DNA of 13,472 nucleotides from contig JAGADB010000170.1 in the NCBI GenBank assembly GCA_017613815.1, positions 1-13,472 on the forward strand, in the 5' to 3' direction. The notes under the pieces were generated by a model. It was given only the letters and a program-made list of their open reading frames with translations. It was not told the DNA's origin and did not search any database. Position 1 is the first letter of the stretch. The number at the start of each line of letters is the position of its first letter. Below are positions 1 through 6,400 of this stretch, one piece after another. This stretch comes from Clostridia bacterium. GTDB lineage: Bacteria > Bacillota > Clostridia > Oscillospirales > CAG-382. Position numbers and translations under genes: made by a program.

Positions 1-989
1 CCGAAAGCAAGGCGGAGATAGGCGCCGTCGAGACGGGAAACATCGTACATAGGGCGCTGGAGCTTATACTGCCCGCGCTTGCGCAAAAGTTTGCGCAAAA
101 CGGAATTATAACCGAAGAGGATATTTCCGCCGAAGCCGACAGGGTGCTGGAAGGCATACTCAAAAACATCTTTACTTACAGCGGAAGCGCGTTTACAAAG
201 AGGTTTGAATATACGTTTTCAAAGCTCGGCAAGACGGTAAAGGCGATTTGCGGCGAGATGGCGGAGGAAATGAAGGTTTCCTCGTTCGTGCCCGTCGATT
301 TCGAGCTCGAAATTTCCGAAAGGGGAACGGTCAAGCCCGCAAAAACCGAGATAGAAAACGGAAAAATATTGAATATCGTCGGAAAAATCGACAGAGTGGA
401 TATGTTTACCGACAAAAAGACGGGAAAGACGTGGGTGAGGGTAACCGACTACAAGACGGGAAGCAAAAAGTTCGAGACAGACGACGTGAAAAAGGGCTTC
501 AACCTGCAGATGCTGCTGTATCTCTACACGCTTTTGCAGGCGTCTGACGGAAGGTACAAAGACGTTTATCCCGCCGGCGTAATCTATAAAATGGTAATGC
601 CGAACGCTAAGAGCGAGACGCTTGCAAAGTTTGCCCAAAGCGAAGATCCCGACGGCGGAGTAGTAAGCCTGACCGACGGAATAGTCGTTTCGGATATGGA
701 TATAATTTTCGCGATGGATAAGGAAAATTCAGGCAGATTTACGCCCGTAAAACTCTCAAAGACAGGGGAGACAAAAGGCGCGCTGCCGCCCGAAGACCTT
801 GTAAATCTGCTCGAAGACGCCGTCAACAAGGCGGGCGAAATCGCGAGCGGTATGTCAAAGGGCATAAAAAGCGCGGACCCCTATAAAGACGGAAAAACCC
901 GCGACGCGTGCGAGTACTGCGACGTAAGGAGCATCTGCCCGTCGATTAAAGGCAAGAAAAACTACGTTTACGAAAACGCCGACGGCTGA
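1..989 (+). CDS. addB: AddB, C-terminal nuclease and Fe-S part (5' end cut by window)
   Basis: Partial gene: the reading frame is open from base 3 and the last 328 residues are present. AddB is a subunit of the AddAB helicase-nuclease that processes double-strand breaks for RecA-dependent repair in Firmicutes. What is visible is the PD-(D/E)XK RecB-like nuclease domain: a TGNIVHRALE helix (His codon at 48-50), KIDRVD (first Asp at 390-392), the DYK catalytic pair (447-455) and the following LQMLLYLY helix. After it comes C-x2-C-x5-C (Cys codons at 909, 918, 936), the spacing of the three C-terminal iron-sulfur cysteines of Bacillus AddB. The fourth cysteine would lie upstream of the window. 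These cysteines favour AddB over AddA. The gene ends in TGA and overlaps the convergent M50-like gene by 22 bases. addA is not downstream, although addB-addA order is common. Confidence 0.9.
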   Translation, partial: ESKAEIGAVETGNIVHRALELILPALAQKFAQNGIITEEDISAEADRVLEGILKNIFTYSGSAFTKRFEYTFSKLGKTVKAICGEMAEEMKVSSFVPVDFELEISERGTVKPAKTEIENGKILNIVGKIDRVDMFTDKKTGKTWVRVTDYKTGSKKFETDDVKKGFNLQMLLYLYTLLQASDGRYKDVYPAGVIYKMVMPNAKSETLAKFAQSEDPDGGVVSLTDGIVVSDMDIIFAMDKENSGRFTPVKLSKTGETKGALPPEDLVNLLEDAVNKAGEIASGMSKGIKSADPYKDGKTRDACEYCDVRSICPSIKGKKNYVYENADG

Positions 990-1600
990 TTTTCGGCAAA
1001 AACGCTTAAAATCACGCATACGCACAAAATCACAAGCGAGAAATTGAAGCGCGTTAAACAGAGCGCGAAAGCGGACGCGAAAATAAATAAAACCGAAGAA
1101 ATCTTAAAGGCGGCGGAGCATATTCCGTCCGCCTTTTCGCTTTCAAAAAGCGTATGTGAGAGGATGAAAAGTATTCTTCCGCCGTCGAGATTTTTTTGCG
1201 GAATTAAATTCAAAAAAGCAAGAATAAGGTTGCAAAACACGGTAAAAAACGAGAAAATATCCCTCGAAAAAAGGTGAAAGACAAACGCTCCGAGCGCGAA
1301 AACGAGGTTCGCGAAAATGCCCGAAAAAGCGACGGCGAGTTCCTTTTTGTACGGCAGAAGCGCGCTTTCCGAGCGGATTATCCCGCCCGAAAGATAAAGG
1401 TCGACGCAGTAAATCTTAACCTTGAAAAGCTTCATCGCCGAAATGTGCCCGAGCCCGTGAAAAAGGGCGCAAAGAATAACAATAAGCGTGAATACCGAAA
1501 AAAGCCCCGAAATCACAAGGGTAAAAACGGTTATAAGCAGATACGGACTTATATTCACTTTAATAAACGGCAGTTTTATCAAAAATTCTGCATTTTTCAT
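968..1600 (-). CDS. M50 (site-2 protease / SpoIVFB-like) membrane protein with altered HExxH
   Basis: 210-residue polytopic membrane protein, about five or six hydrophobic segments, of the M50 intramembrane metalloprotease fold. The zinc-site helix reads H48-G-L-G-H52, so both histidines are kept but the catalytic Glu is Gly (codon GGG at 1456-1454, one base from GAG). The second signature is intact: NLIPQKNLDGG (131-141) with Asp139, the third metal ligand, as in SpoIVFB and other small S2P proteins. The SGGI stretch (71-74) matches the strand between them. The start ATG is at 1600-1598; the only upstream ribosome-site match is weak (GGGG seven bases before it). It lies downstream of the P-loop ATPase gene but beyond that gene's terminator. 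Family membership is fairly sure. Proteolytic activity is doubtful; a pseudoprotease or substrate-binding role is possible. Confidence 0.8.
   Translation of the reverse strand: MKNAEFLIKLPFIKVNISPYLLITVFTLVISGLFSVFTLIVILCALFHGLGHISAMKLFKVKIYCVDLYLSGGIIRSESALLPYKKELAVAFSGIFANLVFALGAFVFHLFSRDIFSFFTVFCNLILAFLNLIPQKNLDGGRILFILSHTLFESEKADGICSAAFKISSVLFIFASAFALCLTRFNFSLVILCVCVILSVFAENQPSAFS
1107..1140 (+). terminator. possible terminator for addB inside the convergent gene
   Basis: On the plus strand GGCGGA (1112-1117) can pair with TCCGCC (1128-1133), followed by TTTTCGCTTTC. It lies about 120 bases past the addB stop and inside the opposite-strand M50-like gene, where it also has to encode protein. 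The U tract is short and interrupted, so this may be chance pairing. Confidence 0.3.
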
Positions 1601-1630
1601 ATTGAAAACCCCGGTATAATATATTCCGCA

Positions 1631-1661
1631 AAAAATAAAAAAAGAAGGCAGAGCGCCTTCT
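1631..1661 (-). terminator. rho-independent terminator of the PRK06851-type ATPase gene
   Basis: Reading the minus strand, GAAGGC pairs with GCCTTC (1655-1660 with 1644-1649) around a five-base loop, followed by an almost pure T run (1643-1631, one A interruption). It begins about ten bases after the TAA stop of the ATPase gene, so it should end that transcript. It implies that the M50-like gene beyond it relies on readthrough or its own promoter. Confidence 0.85.
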
Positions 1662-1669
1662 TTTGCTTT

Positions 1670-2767
1670 TTAATTAAACAGTTCTTTCATCAATTTTTCG
1701 CCGAAAAGCGTTATTTTTTCGTAGTCGGTCGCTTCGCCGTAGATTTCCTCAAGCTTTTCGTGGAGGGCGCCCGCCTCTTTAAGCTCCGAAAACGCCTCCT
1801 TCATAAGCGATTTTTCGCATTTTTCGGCAAAGCGGTATTTCGCCCTGTTTTTTCTGTCAGATACAAGGTCGAAAAACCTGCCGAGGTTTATGATTTTGTA
1901 GTCCTTCTGCTCCTTTTCGAGTGCAGCGCAGTATTCGTCGTCGTAAAGACTTACGCACAGCGAAAGAGACGGAAAATATAGGCAGTTTATCCTTTCGGGG
2001 TTGAGTTCGCCGCAGCCGACGTACATTTCATTAACTCTTCCGAGCGCGTTTTCGTAAAGAAGGGAAAAGAAAAGGGGAGCCGTCTTTTTTACGTCTTTTA
2101 CGAAATATTTGTTTACGCTTTCGTTTTCAAACGTGAAAAACCGCACTCTGCCTTCTTTTCCGAGCGCGCTTGTGAAAACGCGCTTTACTTTCGTGTGAAA
2201 AGAGCCGTTTTTGAAATATTTTGACGAGAACTTGTCGCAGGCGCGGACCGCTTTTTCTTTTTGCAGGCACTTTGCGCTTATAGACGTTTCATCTTTAATT
2301 AAATTTTCTGCGGCGCCGAAAAGCGCGTAGGCGCGGCGGAAGCAGTCGTCCTTTTCGCAGGAAAGGGACTTTATTTTTTCCTTTTCCCTTTCGAGAACGG
2401 ACGTGTCCCACGCCTCTCCGAGATTTAGTATTCTTCCCTTTGCGCCCGCGTATTTCGGCTCGAACGCGTGGGGAGCGGTGCCGTCTATCACGGCAAAGGA
2501 TTTTTCCTTTACCAAAACCCCGTCAAGCGAAAACGGGTCGGACGAGCAGTGGTAGCATTCGGGCGTAAAGCCGAGATTTTGCGCTTCTTTTGCGATATTT
2601 TTCATAAGCGTGCTCTTTCCGACGCCGGGGCCGCCTTTGAGAACGGTTATCTTTTGCAGTTCGTCGGAATCGAAAATATCCGAAAAAAAGCTTAAGAAAC
2701 CGTCGTATGTATTTGCCGCGGCGAAAAAGTGAAGTCCGTTTTCGTCCGAATATATTCTTTTATTCAT
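1670..2767 (-). CDS. PRK06851-type P-loop ATPase with degenerate second P-loop
   Basis: 365 residues, resembling the PRK06851 family of Firmicutes ATPases, whose cellular role is not known. The first half has a Walker A motif GGPGVGKST (45-53), a YHCSSDP..SLDG segment (72-83) and VIDGTAPH (93-100), all hallmarks of this family. The family is normally two tandem P-loop units. Here the second unit is still recognisable, with VFTSALGKEG (197-206) matching FFAAANTYDG (14-23) and YVGCGELNPERI (249-260) matching YHCSSDPFSLDG. The expected Walker A between them is gone (residues about 221-242). The C-terminus is helical and charged. The start is ATG with AAAGGA eight bases upstream on the minus strand. 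It is monocistronic, with a terminator after it. ATP binding by the N-terminal unit is likely; the substrate is unknown. Confidence 0.85.
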   Translation of the reverse strand: MNKRIYSDENGLHFFAAANTYDGFLSFFSDIFDSDELQKITVLKGGPGVGKSTLMKNIAKEAQNLGFTPECYHCSSDPFSLDGVLVKEKSFAVIDGTAPHAFEPKYAGAKGRILNLGEAWDTSVLEREKEKIKSLSCEKDDCFRRAYALFGAAENLIKDETSISAKCLQKEKAVRACDKFSSKYFKNGSFHTKVKRVFTSALGKEGRVRFFTFENESVNKYFVKDVKKTAPLFFSLLYENALGRVNEMYVGCGELNPERINCLYFPSLSLCVSLYDDEYCAALEKEQKDYKIINLGRFFDLVSDRKNRAKYRFAEKCEKSLMKEAFSELKEAGALHEKLEEIYGEATDYEKITLFGEKLMKELFN

Positions 2768-2845
2768 GGCAGATATCCTTTCATGGTTTATTACGTTACT
2801 TTATACTATGCCGAAACGGAAAAAGGGTTACCGACGGAGGCTGCC

Positions 2846-2875
2846 GTAACAAAAAAAGTAAGACTGCATAAAATA
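2846..2875 (+). promoter_or_regulatory. putative promoter of the microprotein gene (sigma-K-like or weak sigma-A)
   Basis: The sequence gCATAAAATA (2866-2875) fits the sigma-K -10 pattern CATAnnnTA, with AC at 2849-2850 about 16 bases upstream as a sigma-K -35 would have. The same stretch can be read as a weak sigma-A promoter (GTAACA, 17 bases, TAAAAT). Position relative to the gene is right, as start would fall near 2882. The choice between sigma factors is not decidable from sequence alone. Confidence 0.4.
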
Positions 2876-2882
2876 ACAACAG

Positions 2883-2901
2883 GTAACGGGAAACCCGTTG
2901 C
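2883..2901 (+). other. 5' leader hairpin of the microprotein transcript
   Basis: GTAACGGG (2883-2890) pairs with CCCGTTGC (2894-2901) over eight base pairs, one of them G-T, around an AAA loop. There is no T run after it, so it is not a terminator. It would sit at or next to the 5' end of the transcript predicted here, a place where hairpins are known to protect mRNA. Confidence 0.45.
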
Positions 2902-2913
2902 AAATAAACGTTT

Positions 2914-2920
2914 AAGGAGG
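2914..2920 (+). promoter_or_regulatory. ribosome binding site AAGGAGG for the microprotein
   Basis: AAGGAGG lies seven bases before the ATG at 2928. It is the strongest ribosome binding site in the window and the main argument that the 30-codon frame is translated. Confidence 0.85.
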
Positions 2921-2927
2921 AGTATTT

Positions 2928-3020
2928 ATGGCAGGCTGTCTTGCAAATGCTTTTGACGACAACAACGTTTGGCTTATAATTCTCATTGCAGTCATCATCC
3001 TCTGCACCTTCTGCGGCTGA
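2928..3020 (+). CDS. 30-residue cysteine-containing membrane microprotein
   Basis: A 30-codon frame starting at ATG and ending TGA followed at once by TAG. It begins MAGCLANAFDDNN, has a hydrophobic core VWLIILIAVIILC (14-26) long enough to reach across much of a membrane, and ends CTFCG, a C-x2-C tail. It has a perfect ribosome binding site, a likely promoter, and a strong terminator 60 bases downstream, so it forms its own transcription unit. Its plan (short polar N-terminus with Asn/Asp, one Trp-led hydrophobic helix, Cys/Gly tail) recalls very small proteins common in Clostridia and, more loosely, the YjcZ-type sporulation microproteins of bacilli. I do not recognise a defined family. Cysteines 4, 26 and 29 could bind metal, form disulfides or be acylated; none of this is shown. 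Confidence 0.75.
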   Translation: MAGCLANAFDDNNVWLIILIAVIILCTFCG

Positions 3021-3079
3021 TAGAACATACAGTCGGAGAAAACGGGAAATTTCTGTGGTTTGCGGCAAAAATTGACTTA

Positions 3080-3113
3080 CCGCCACGCTTTCTGGAAAAG
3101 TGTGGCGGTTTTT
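3080..3113 (+). terminator. strong rho-independent terminator after the microprotein
   Basis: Bases 3080-3091 pair with 3097-3108 in a 12-base-pair stem (one G-T pair) around a five-base loop, followed directly by TTTTT and then CTGT. It closes the microprotein unit and separates it from the CAP-protein promoter. Confidence 0.92.
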
Positions 3114-3168
3114 CTGTAAGATTATGAAAAACGCGGTAAAATTGCGCTTTTGCGGGAGATATTGTTCC

Positions 3169-3197
3169 TTGATAACACAAACGGAAAAGGTTATAAT
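3169..3197 (+). promoter_or_regulatory. sigma-A promoter of the CAP-protein gene
   Basis: TTGATA (3169-3174), a 17-base spacer and TATAAT (3192-3197): one mismatch from the ideal housekeeping promoter. Start of transcription near 3204 would leave a leader of only about 18 bases, consisting almost entirely of the ribosome binding site. Confidence 0.85.
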
Positions 3198-3206
3198 TGT
3201 TTTCGG

Positions 3207-3215
3207 AAAGGGGAG
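3207..3215 (+). promoter_or_regulatory. ribosome binding site fixing the CAP-protein start
   Basis: AAAGGGGAG lies six bases before the ATG at 3222. It supports that start over an upstream in-frame start at 3150, which lies before the promoter and would put 24 extra residues ahead of the signal peptide. Confidence 0.8.
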
Positions 3216-3221
3216 ATTTTG

Positions 3222-4100
3222 ATGAAAAAGTTAAGCGCTGTCATCATTTCCGTAATGCTTGTACTGCTTCCTTTAACTGCGAGCGCAAGCAAACTTTCGG
3301 AAAACAAAATTTCTTTAACCGACGTCATCGAAAGTGTGAAAAATTATAAGAATATTTCAAAAACCGAAACTGTTTCCGACTGCCCGATTAAAAACGCCCT
3401 CGGCAATAATTTAAGAAACGTGATTTTCGGCATTCTCCAGAAGGATATCGACTGCACCGACTGCGAAAACGGCGGAAAAATCACCGTTTCGACCGGGGAC
3501 GTACTCAAAAACCTCTTTGAAAAAATCGTAAAAACAACTCCCGAAACGGAAAAAGAGGAAAAAGAAAGCATTAACGAAGAAATACCCGAAATTCCCGATG
3601 AGGAGCCTGTTTTTATCCCCGAATGGCACGAAAAAGAGCCCGAAAATGAACAGCCCGAACAGCAACAGCCCGAACATACGCCCGAAATTCCCGTTTACGA
3701 GGAAAAGGAAGAACTTTACGAAAACGAAAACGACTACGTAAACGAAATTTTAAGACTCGTAAACAAGTACAGAAACGACGCGGGGCTTTCGTCCGTAAAA
3801 CTCGACGAAAATCTCTGCAAAGCGGCGCAGATAAGGGCTGAGGAAACCAAAACCTCGTTTTCGCACACGCGCCCGTCGGGAAAGACCTGCTTTTCCGTAC
3901 TTTCAGACCTCGGAATAAGCTACATGGGCGCGGGCGAGAACATCGCTTACGGACAGAGGTCGCCGAACGAGGTGATGACCGCCTGGATGAACTCCGAAGG
4001 ACACCGCGCAAACATATTGAACGGTTCGTTCACCAAACTCGGCGTGGGGGTTTACACCTATTCGGGAGTAATCTACTGGGCGCAGATGTTCACCTATTAA
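3222..4100 (+). CDS. secreted CAP/SCP-domain protein (YkwD-like)
   Basis: 292 residues. A classical signal peptide (MKK, then hydrophobic 6-18) ends in LTASA-S with cleavage likely after residue 22. Residues 23-108 form an unrecognised region with cysteines at 54, 78 and 81. Residues about 109-168 are an acidic Glu/Pro/Gln-rich linker. The CAP domain runs from about 172 to 292: VNEILRLVNKYRNDAGL, FSHTRPSG with His215, GAGENIAYG with Glu239, AWMNSEGHRANIL with His261, and the closing WAQMFTY. These are the usual cavity His and Glu positions. Bacterial CAP proteins of this kind are secreted or wall-associated; their reaction is not settled. No sortase or transmembrane anchor is seen at the C-terminus, so it is probably released or held through the N-terminal region. 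It is monocistronic with its own promoter and terminator. Confidence 0.9.
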   Translation: MKKLSAVIISVMLVLLPLTASASKLSENKISLTDVIESVKNYKNISKTETVSDCPIKNALGNNLRNVIFGILQKDIDCTDCENGGKITVSTGDVLKNLFEKIVKTTPETEKEEKESINEEIPEIPDEEPVFIPEWHEKEPENEQPEQQQPEHTPEIPVYEEKEELYENENDYVNEILRLVNKYRNDAGLSSVKLDENLCKAAQIRAEETKTSFSHTRPSGKTCFSVLSDLGISYMGAGENIAYGQRSPNEVMTAWMNSEGHRANILNGSFTKLGVGVYTYSGVIYWAQMFTY

Positions 4101-4130
4101 AAATTAAAATTTCACACGTAACTTTTTGAG

Positions 4131-4176
4131 AAAAAAGCGCTTTTCGGGAAAAACTTCTCCCGGAGGGCGCTTTTTT
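4131..4176 (+). terminator. rho-independent terminator after the CAP-protein gene
   Basis: AAAAAAGCGC (4131-4140) pairs with GCGCTTTTTT (4167-4176), and the stem continues inward through G-T/A-T pairs to CGGGA/TCCCG (4145-4149 with 4158-4162), closed by an eight-base loop. A T run at 4171-4176 follows. The A run on the other side means it could also work in reverse, but no gene faces it. Confidence 0.92.
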
Positions 4177-4180
4177 GTCT

Positions 4181-4232
4181 TAATTTTTATAATAATATAT
4201 ATATAGACAAAAAATAATTAATGTGTTATAAT
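4181..4232 (+). promoter_or_regulatory. main promoter of the polysaccharide operon
   Basis: TAGACA (4204-4209), a 17-base spacer and TATAAT (4227-4232), with TGT just before the -10, an extended -10 element. The 23 bases upstream of the -35 (4181-4203) are all A or T, as in an UP element. Start of transcription would be near 4239, giving a 29-base leader. No operator or riboswitch is visible between it and the first gene. Confidence 0.88.
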
Positions 4233-4252
4233 AACTATGTATATGTATAAAT

Positions 4253-4258
4253 AAAGGA
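4253..4258 (+). promoter_or_regulatory. ribosome binding site deciding a TTG start
   Basis: AAAGGA ends nine bases before TTG at 4268. No ATG or GTG in the same frame is suitably placed before the conserved hexapeptide region. Confidence 0.7.
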
Positions 4259-4267
4259 CTGATAGTT

Positions 4268-4819
4268 TTGCAAAGACCTTTAAGCGAATATTTCAAAATC
4301 GCCTCCGACCTTGCGAGAGGATTTTTCAAAAAATGCAGATTTGACAAAACGGGACCCCTTTTCCGCGCCGAAAAGGGCGTAAGAGTCGTGCACAGAAACA
4401 GCAATATCACGCTCGGCAGAAAAGTCTTTCTTCACAGAGGAGTAAAGATAAGCGCGAGCGGCACGAAGGACAAAAAGGCGAAAATATATATCGGCGACGG
4501 ATGCGCGATAGGCGACAGGACCGAAATTCACGCGGGCGAAAACATATATATCGGCAACGGCACGCTCGTCGCGTGGGACTGCTGCATAATCGACAGGGAC
4601 TACCATAAATTCTGCAGCGAGACCGAAAAAACCTCCCCCGTAAATATAGGAAAACACGTCTGGATAGGCTGCCATGCAACAATACTCAAAGGCGTAACCA
4701 TAGGCGACGGCGCGGTTATCGGCGCGGGCTCGGTCGTAACAAAAGACGTGCCTGCGGGCGCGTTCGCGGCGGGAAATCCCGCAAGAGTAATAAAGGAACA
4801 GGTTTTCTGGAATGAATAA
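4268..4819 (+). CDS. left-handed beta-helix (hexapeptide) acyltransferase 1
   Basis: 183 residues from a TTG start. After a basic helical N-terminus (1-35), hexapeptide turns of the type [I/V]-G-x-x-x run from about 46 to 156 (ITLGRK, IYIGDG, IYIGNG, VNIGKH, VTIGDG, AVIGAG). The segment IIDRDYHK (107-114) carries His113 in the place of the catalytic His of the xenobiotic/NodL-like acetyltransferases, within a short loop. The end VVTKDVPAGAFAAGNPARVIK is the standard C-terminal signature. The likely reaction is O-acetylation of a sugar using acetyl-CoA in the cytoplasm; acceptor and exact acyl group are not readable. It is the first gene of the polysaccharide operon, and its last eight bases overlap the MurJ-like gene, suggesting coupled translation. 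Confidence 0.88.
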   Translation: MQRPLSEYFKIASDLARGFFKKCRFDKTGPLFRAEKGVRVVHRNSNITLGRKVFLHRGVKISASGTKDKKAKIYIGDGCAIGDRTEIHAGENIYIGNGTLVAWDCCIIDRDYHKFCSETEKTSPVNIGKHVWIGCHATILKGVTIGDGAVIGAGSVVTKDVPAGAFAAGNPARVIKEQVFWNE

Positions 4820-6386
4820 AGACAGCGCGGGAAAGACCGTTTCAAAGGGAATTGCGGGCTCCGTGAGCCTCGTTATGATAATAATGATACTGTCAAGACT
4901 GCTTGCGCTCGTTTCGACGCAGGTGTATATGTCATATTTCGGACTTGACAGTTTTCTGAACATATATTCTTTCGCGATAAGCGTTCCGAATATCGTCTTC
5001 AACTGCTTCGGCACGGCGCTTGCGACGGTGGTTATCCCGATTTACGCGGGGCACCTTGCAAAAGGCGAAAAGGAAAAAGCGGCGAAGTTTGCAAACAACA
5101 TAATCACCGTGTCGGTGAGCATTACGGCGCTCCTTGTGGGAATAGGACTTGCAATTTCCCCGTTTCTGCCCAAGCTTACGGCGTTCAAAACGGGCGAGGA
5201 ATACTCGTTTGCCGTAAAATCGCTTATGATAATGATGCCCGTCATGTTTTTCTACGGGCTCAACTATATTTTCCAGGGAATATTGCAGTCGCACGGAAAA
5301 TACGGCTTTCCGGCGTTTGTAAGCGTGCCGAGCTCGCTTGTGGTTATTGCCTACGTCTTTCTGCTCGGCGACAGGTACGGAATTCCCGGACTTCTCGTCG
5401 CGACTTTTATCGGACTTTCGCTCCAGGCGCTGATTTTAATTCCGCCCGCCATGGCTTCGGGCTTCCGCTATAAATTCACGTTCTCGCTCAAAGACGAGGA
5501 TATGATAACGGCGGGAAAGATGGCGCTTCCCGTGCTTGTCGGCGTTTCGGCGTATCAGCTGAATATGTTCTACAACACGACGATGATTGCGAATTTCGAG
5601 GGCATGGTAACGCTGCTCACCTACGTTCAGAACATAGTCGTATATATGGTGCTCGCGTTCGTGTATTCGGTTACGGCGGTGGTTTACCCCAAACTTTCCG
5701 AAAGCGCGTCGAAAAACGACGACGAGGGATATAAAAACACGCTGTCGTCTGTACTTAAAAGCGTGATGATGCTGCTCATCCCGATAACCTTCGGCTTTAT
5801 TACAATGAGAAGACCGCTGCTCGAGCTTATCGCAAACTGGGGCAAAATCACGCAGAGCGACGTGGATAAAGCGGCGATGCTCATGCTTATGTATTCGATA
5901 GGTATCGTGGGAATCGGCTCGAAAGAGATACTCGACAGGGCGTTTTACGCGATAAAGAACACCAAAATCCCCGCGATAAACGGATTTATAATAATGGGCG
6001 TGAACATAGCCCTCAGCCTTGTTCTCATAAACTTTATAGGCGCGTACGGAATACCGCTTGCATACTCGGTTTCGTCGCTTACGGGACTGTGCGTGCTGCT
6101 TTTGCTTCTTAAAAAGAAAAAGGGCGAATACGGAAAAGGTCTCGGAACGGATTTTGTAAAGTGCCTCATATCGGGAATAATCATGGCGCTTGCCCTTTTC
6201 GGCATAAATTACGCGCTTGACGGAGCATTTTCGTCGGGCGGAATTTTGACAAGAATAATTAAACTTCTCTTGCCGACGGCGGCGGGCGTAATAATTTACG
6301 CCTTCTGTGTTCTTGCACTTAAAGTCGGCGCGGCAAAGGAATTCTGGAACACGTTAAAGGGAAAATTCACAAAAAACAAAGCGTAA
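4812..6386 (+). CDS. murJ: MurJ/MviN-family lipid-linked glycan flippase, divergent
   Basis: 524 residues with about 14 hydrophobic segments, in the MOP exporter superfamily. The MurJ pattern is clear: an N-terminal ILSRLLALV helix (26-34), FAISVPN (54-60), a [20 protein letters not shown] segment, [26 protein letters not shown] and [11 protein letters not shown]. By my hand alignment to E. coli MurJ, the Arg at position 18 is kept (Arg29), but Arg24, Asp39, Arg52 and Arg270 correspond to uncharged residues (Ser, Asn, Phe/Asn, Asn). Those are cavity residues important for lipid II. Set in a polysaccharide operon, the likelier cargo is the undecaprenyl-linked repeat unit of this cluster, a Wzx-like job. 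A housekeeping MurJ would then be elsewhere. The start ATG overlaps the previous gene by eight bases. The symbol marks family, not proven function. Confidence 0.85.
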   Translation: MNKDSAGKTVSKGIAGSVSLVMIIMILSRLLALVSTQVYMSYFGLDSFLNIYSFAISVPNIVFNCFGTALATVVIPIYAGHLAKGEKEKAAKFANNIITVSVSITALLVGIGLAISPFLPKLTAFKTGEEYSFAVKSLMIMMPVMFFYGLNYIFQGILQSHGKYGFPAFVSVPSSLVVIAYVFLLGDRYGIPGLLVATFIGLSLQALILIPPAMASGFRYKFTFSLKDEDMITAGKMALPVLVGVSAYQLNMFYNTTMIANFEGMVTLLTYVQNIVVYMVLAFVYSVTAVVYPKLSESASKNDDEGYKNTLSSVLKSVMMLLIPITFGFITMRRPLLELIANWGKITQSDVDKAAMLMLMYSIGIVGIGSKEILDRAFYAIKNTKIPAINGFIIMGVNIALSLVLINFIGAYGIPLAYSVSSLTGLCVLLLLLKKKKGEYGKGLGTDFVKCLISGIIMALALFGINYALDGAFSSGGILTRIIKLLLPTAAGVIIYAFCVLALKVGAAKEFWNTLKGKFTKNKA

Positions 6387-6387
6387 C

Positions 6388-6392
6388 GGAGG
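6388..6392 (+). promoter_or_regulatory. ribosome binding site deciding a TTG start
   Basis: GGAGG, immediately after the MurJ-like stop codon, lies eight bases before TTG at 6401. The frame begins [14 protein letters not shown], as expected for an acyltransferase N-terminus. Confidence 0.8.
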
Positions 6393-6400
6393 AAAACGGA

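Noticed and set aside
1615..1620. Perfect TATAAT on the plus strand
   Set aside because: No plus-strand gene follows and no -35 element is placed correctly. On the minus strand the nearby ATTATA could help the M50-like gene, but no clear -35 is seen.
1274..1981. 235-codon plus-strand open frame across the M50-like and ATPase genes
   Set aside because: It runs antisense to two recognisable genes and across a terminator, has a very basic low-complexity composition and no family signature.
3150..3221. Longer start for the CAP protein
   Set aside because: It begins before the promoter and would bury the signal peptide behind 24 polar residues.
4190..4204. AT dinucleotide run as a repeat or origin element
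   Set aside because: It is short and lies directly upstream of a -35 box, where an UP-element-like A/T stretch is a simpler explanation.
4280..5014. 244-codon minus-strand open frame
   Set aside because: It is antisense to the hexapeptide acyltransferase and the MurJ-like gene start; the translation has no recognisable motif and reflects GC-biased codons of the real genes.
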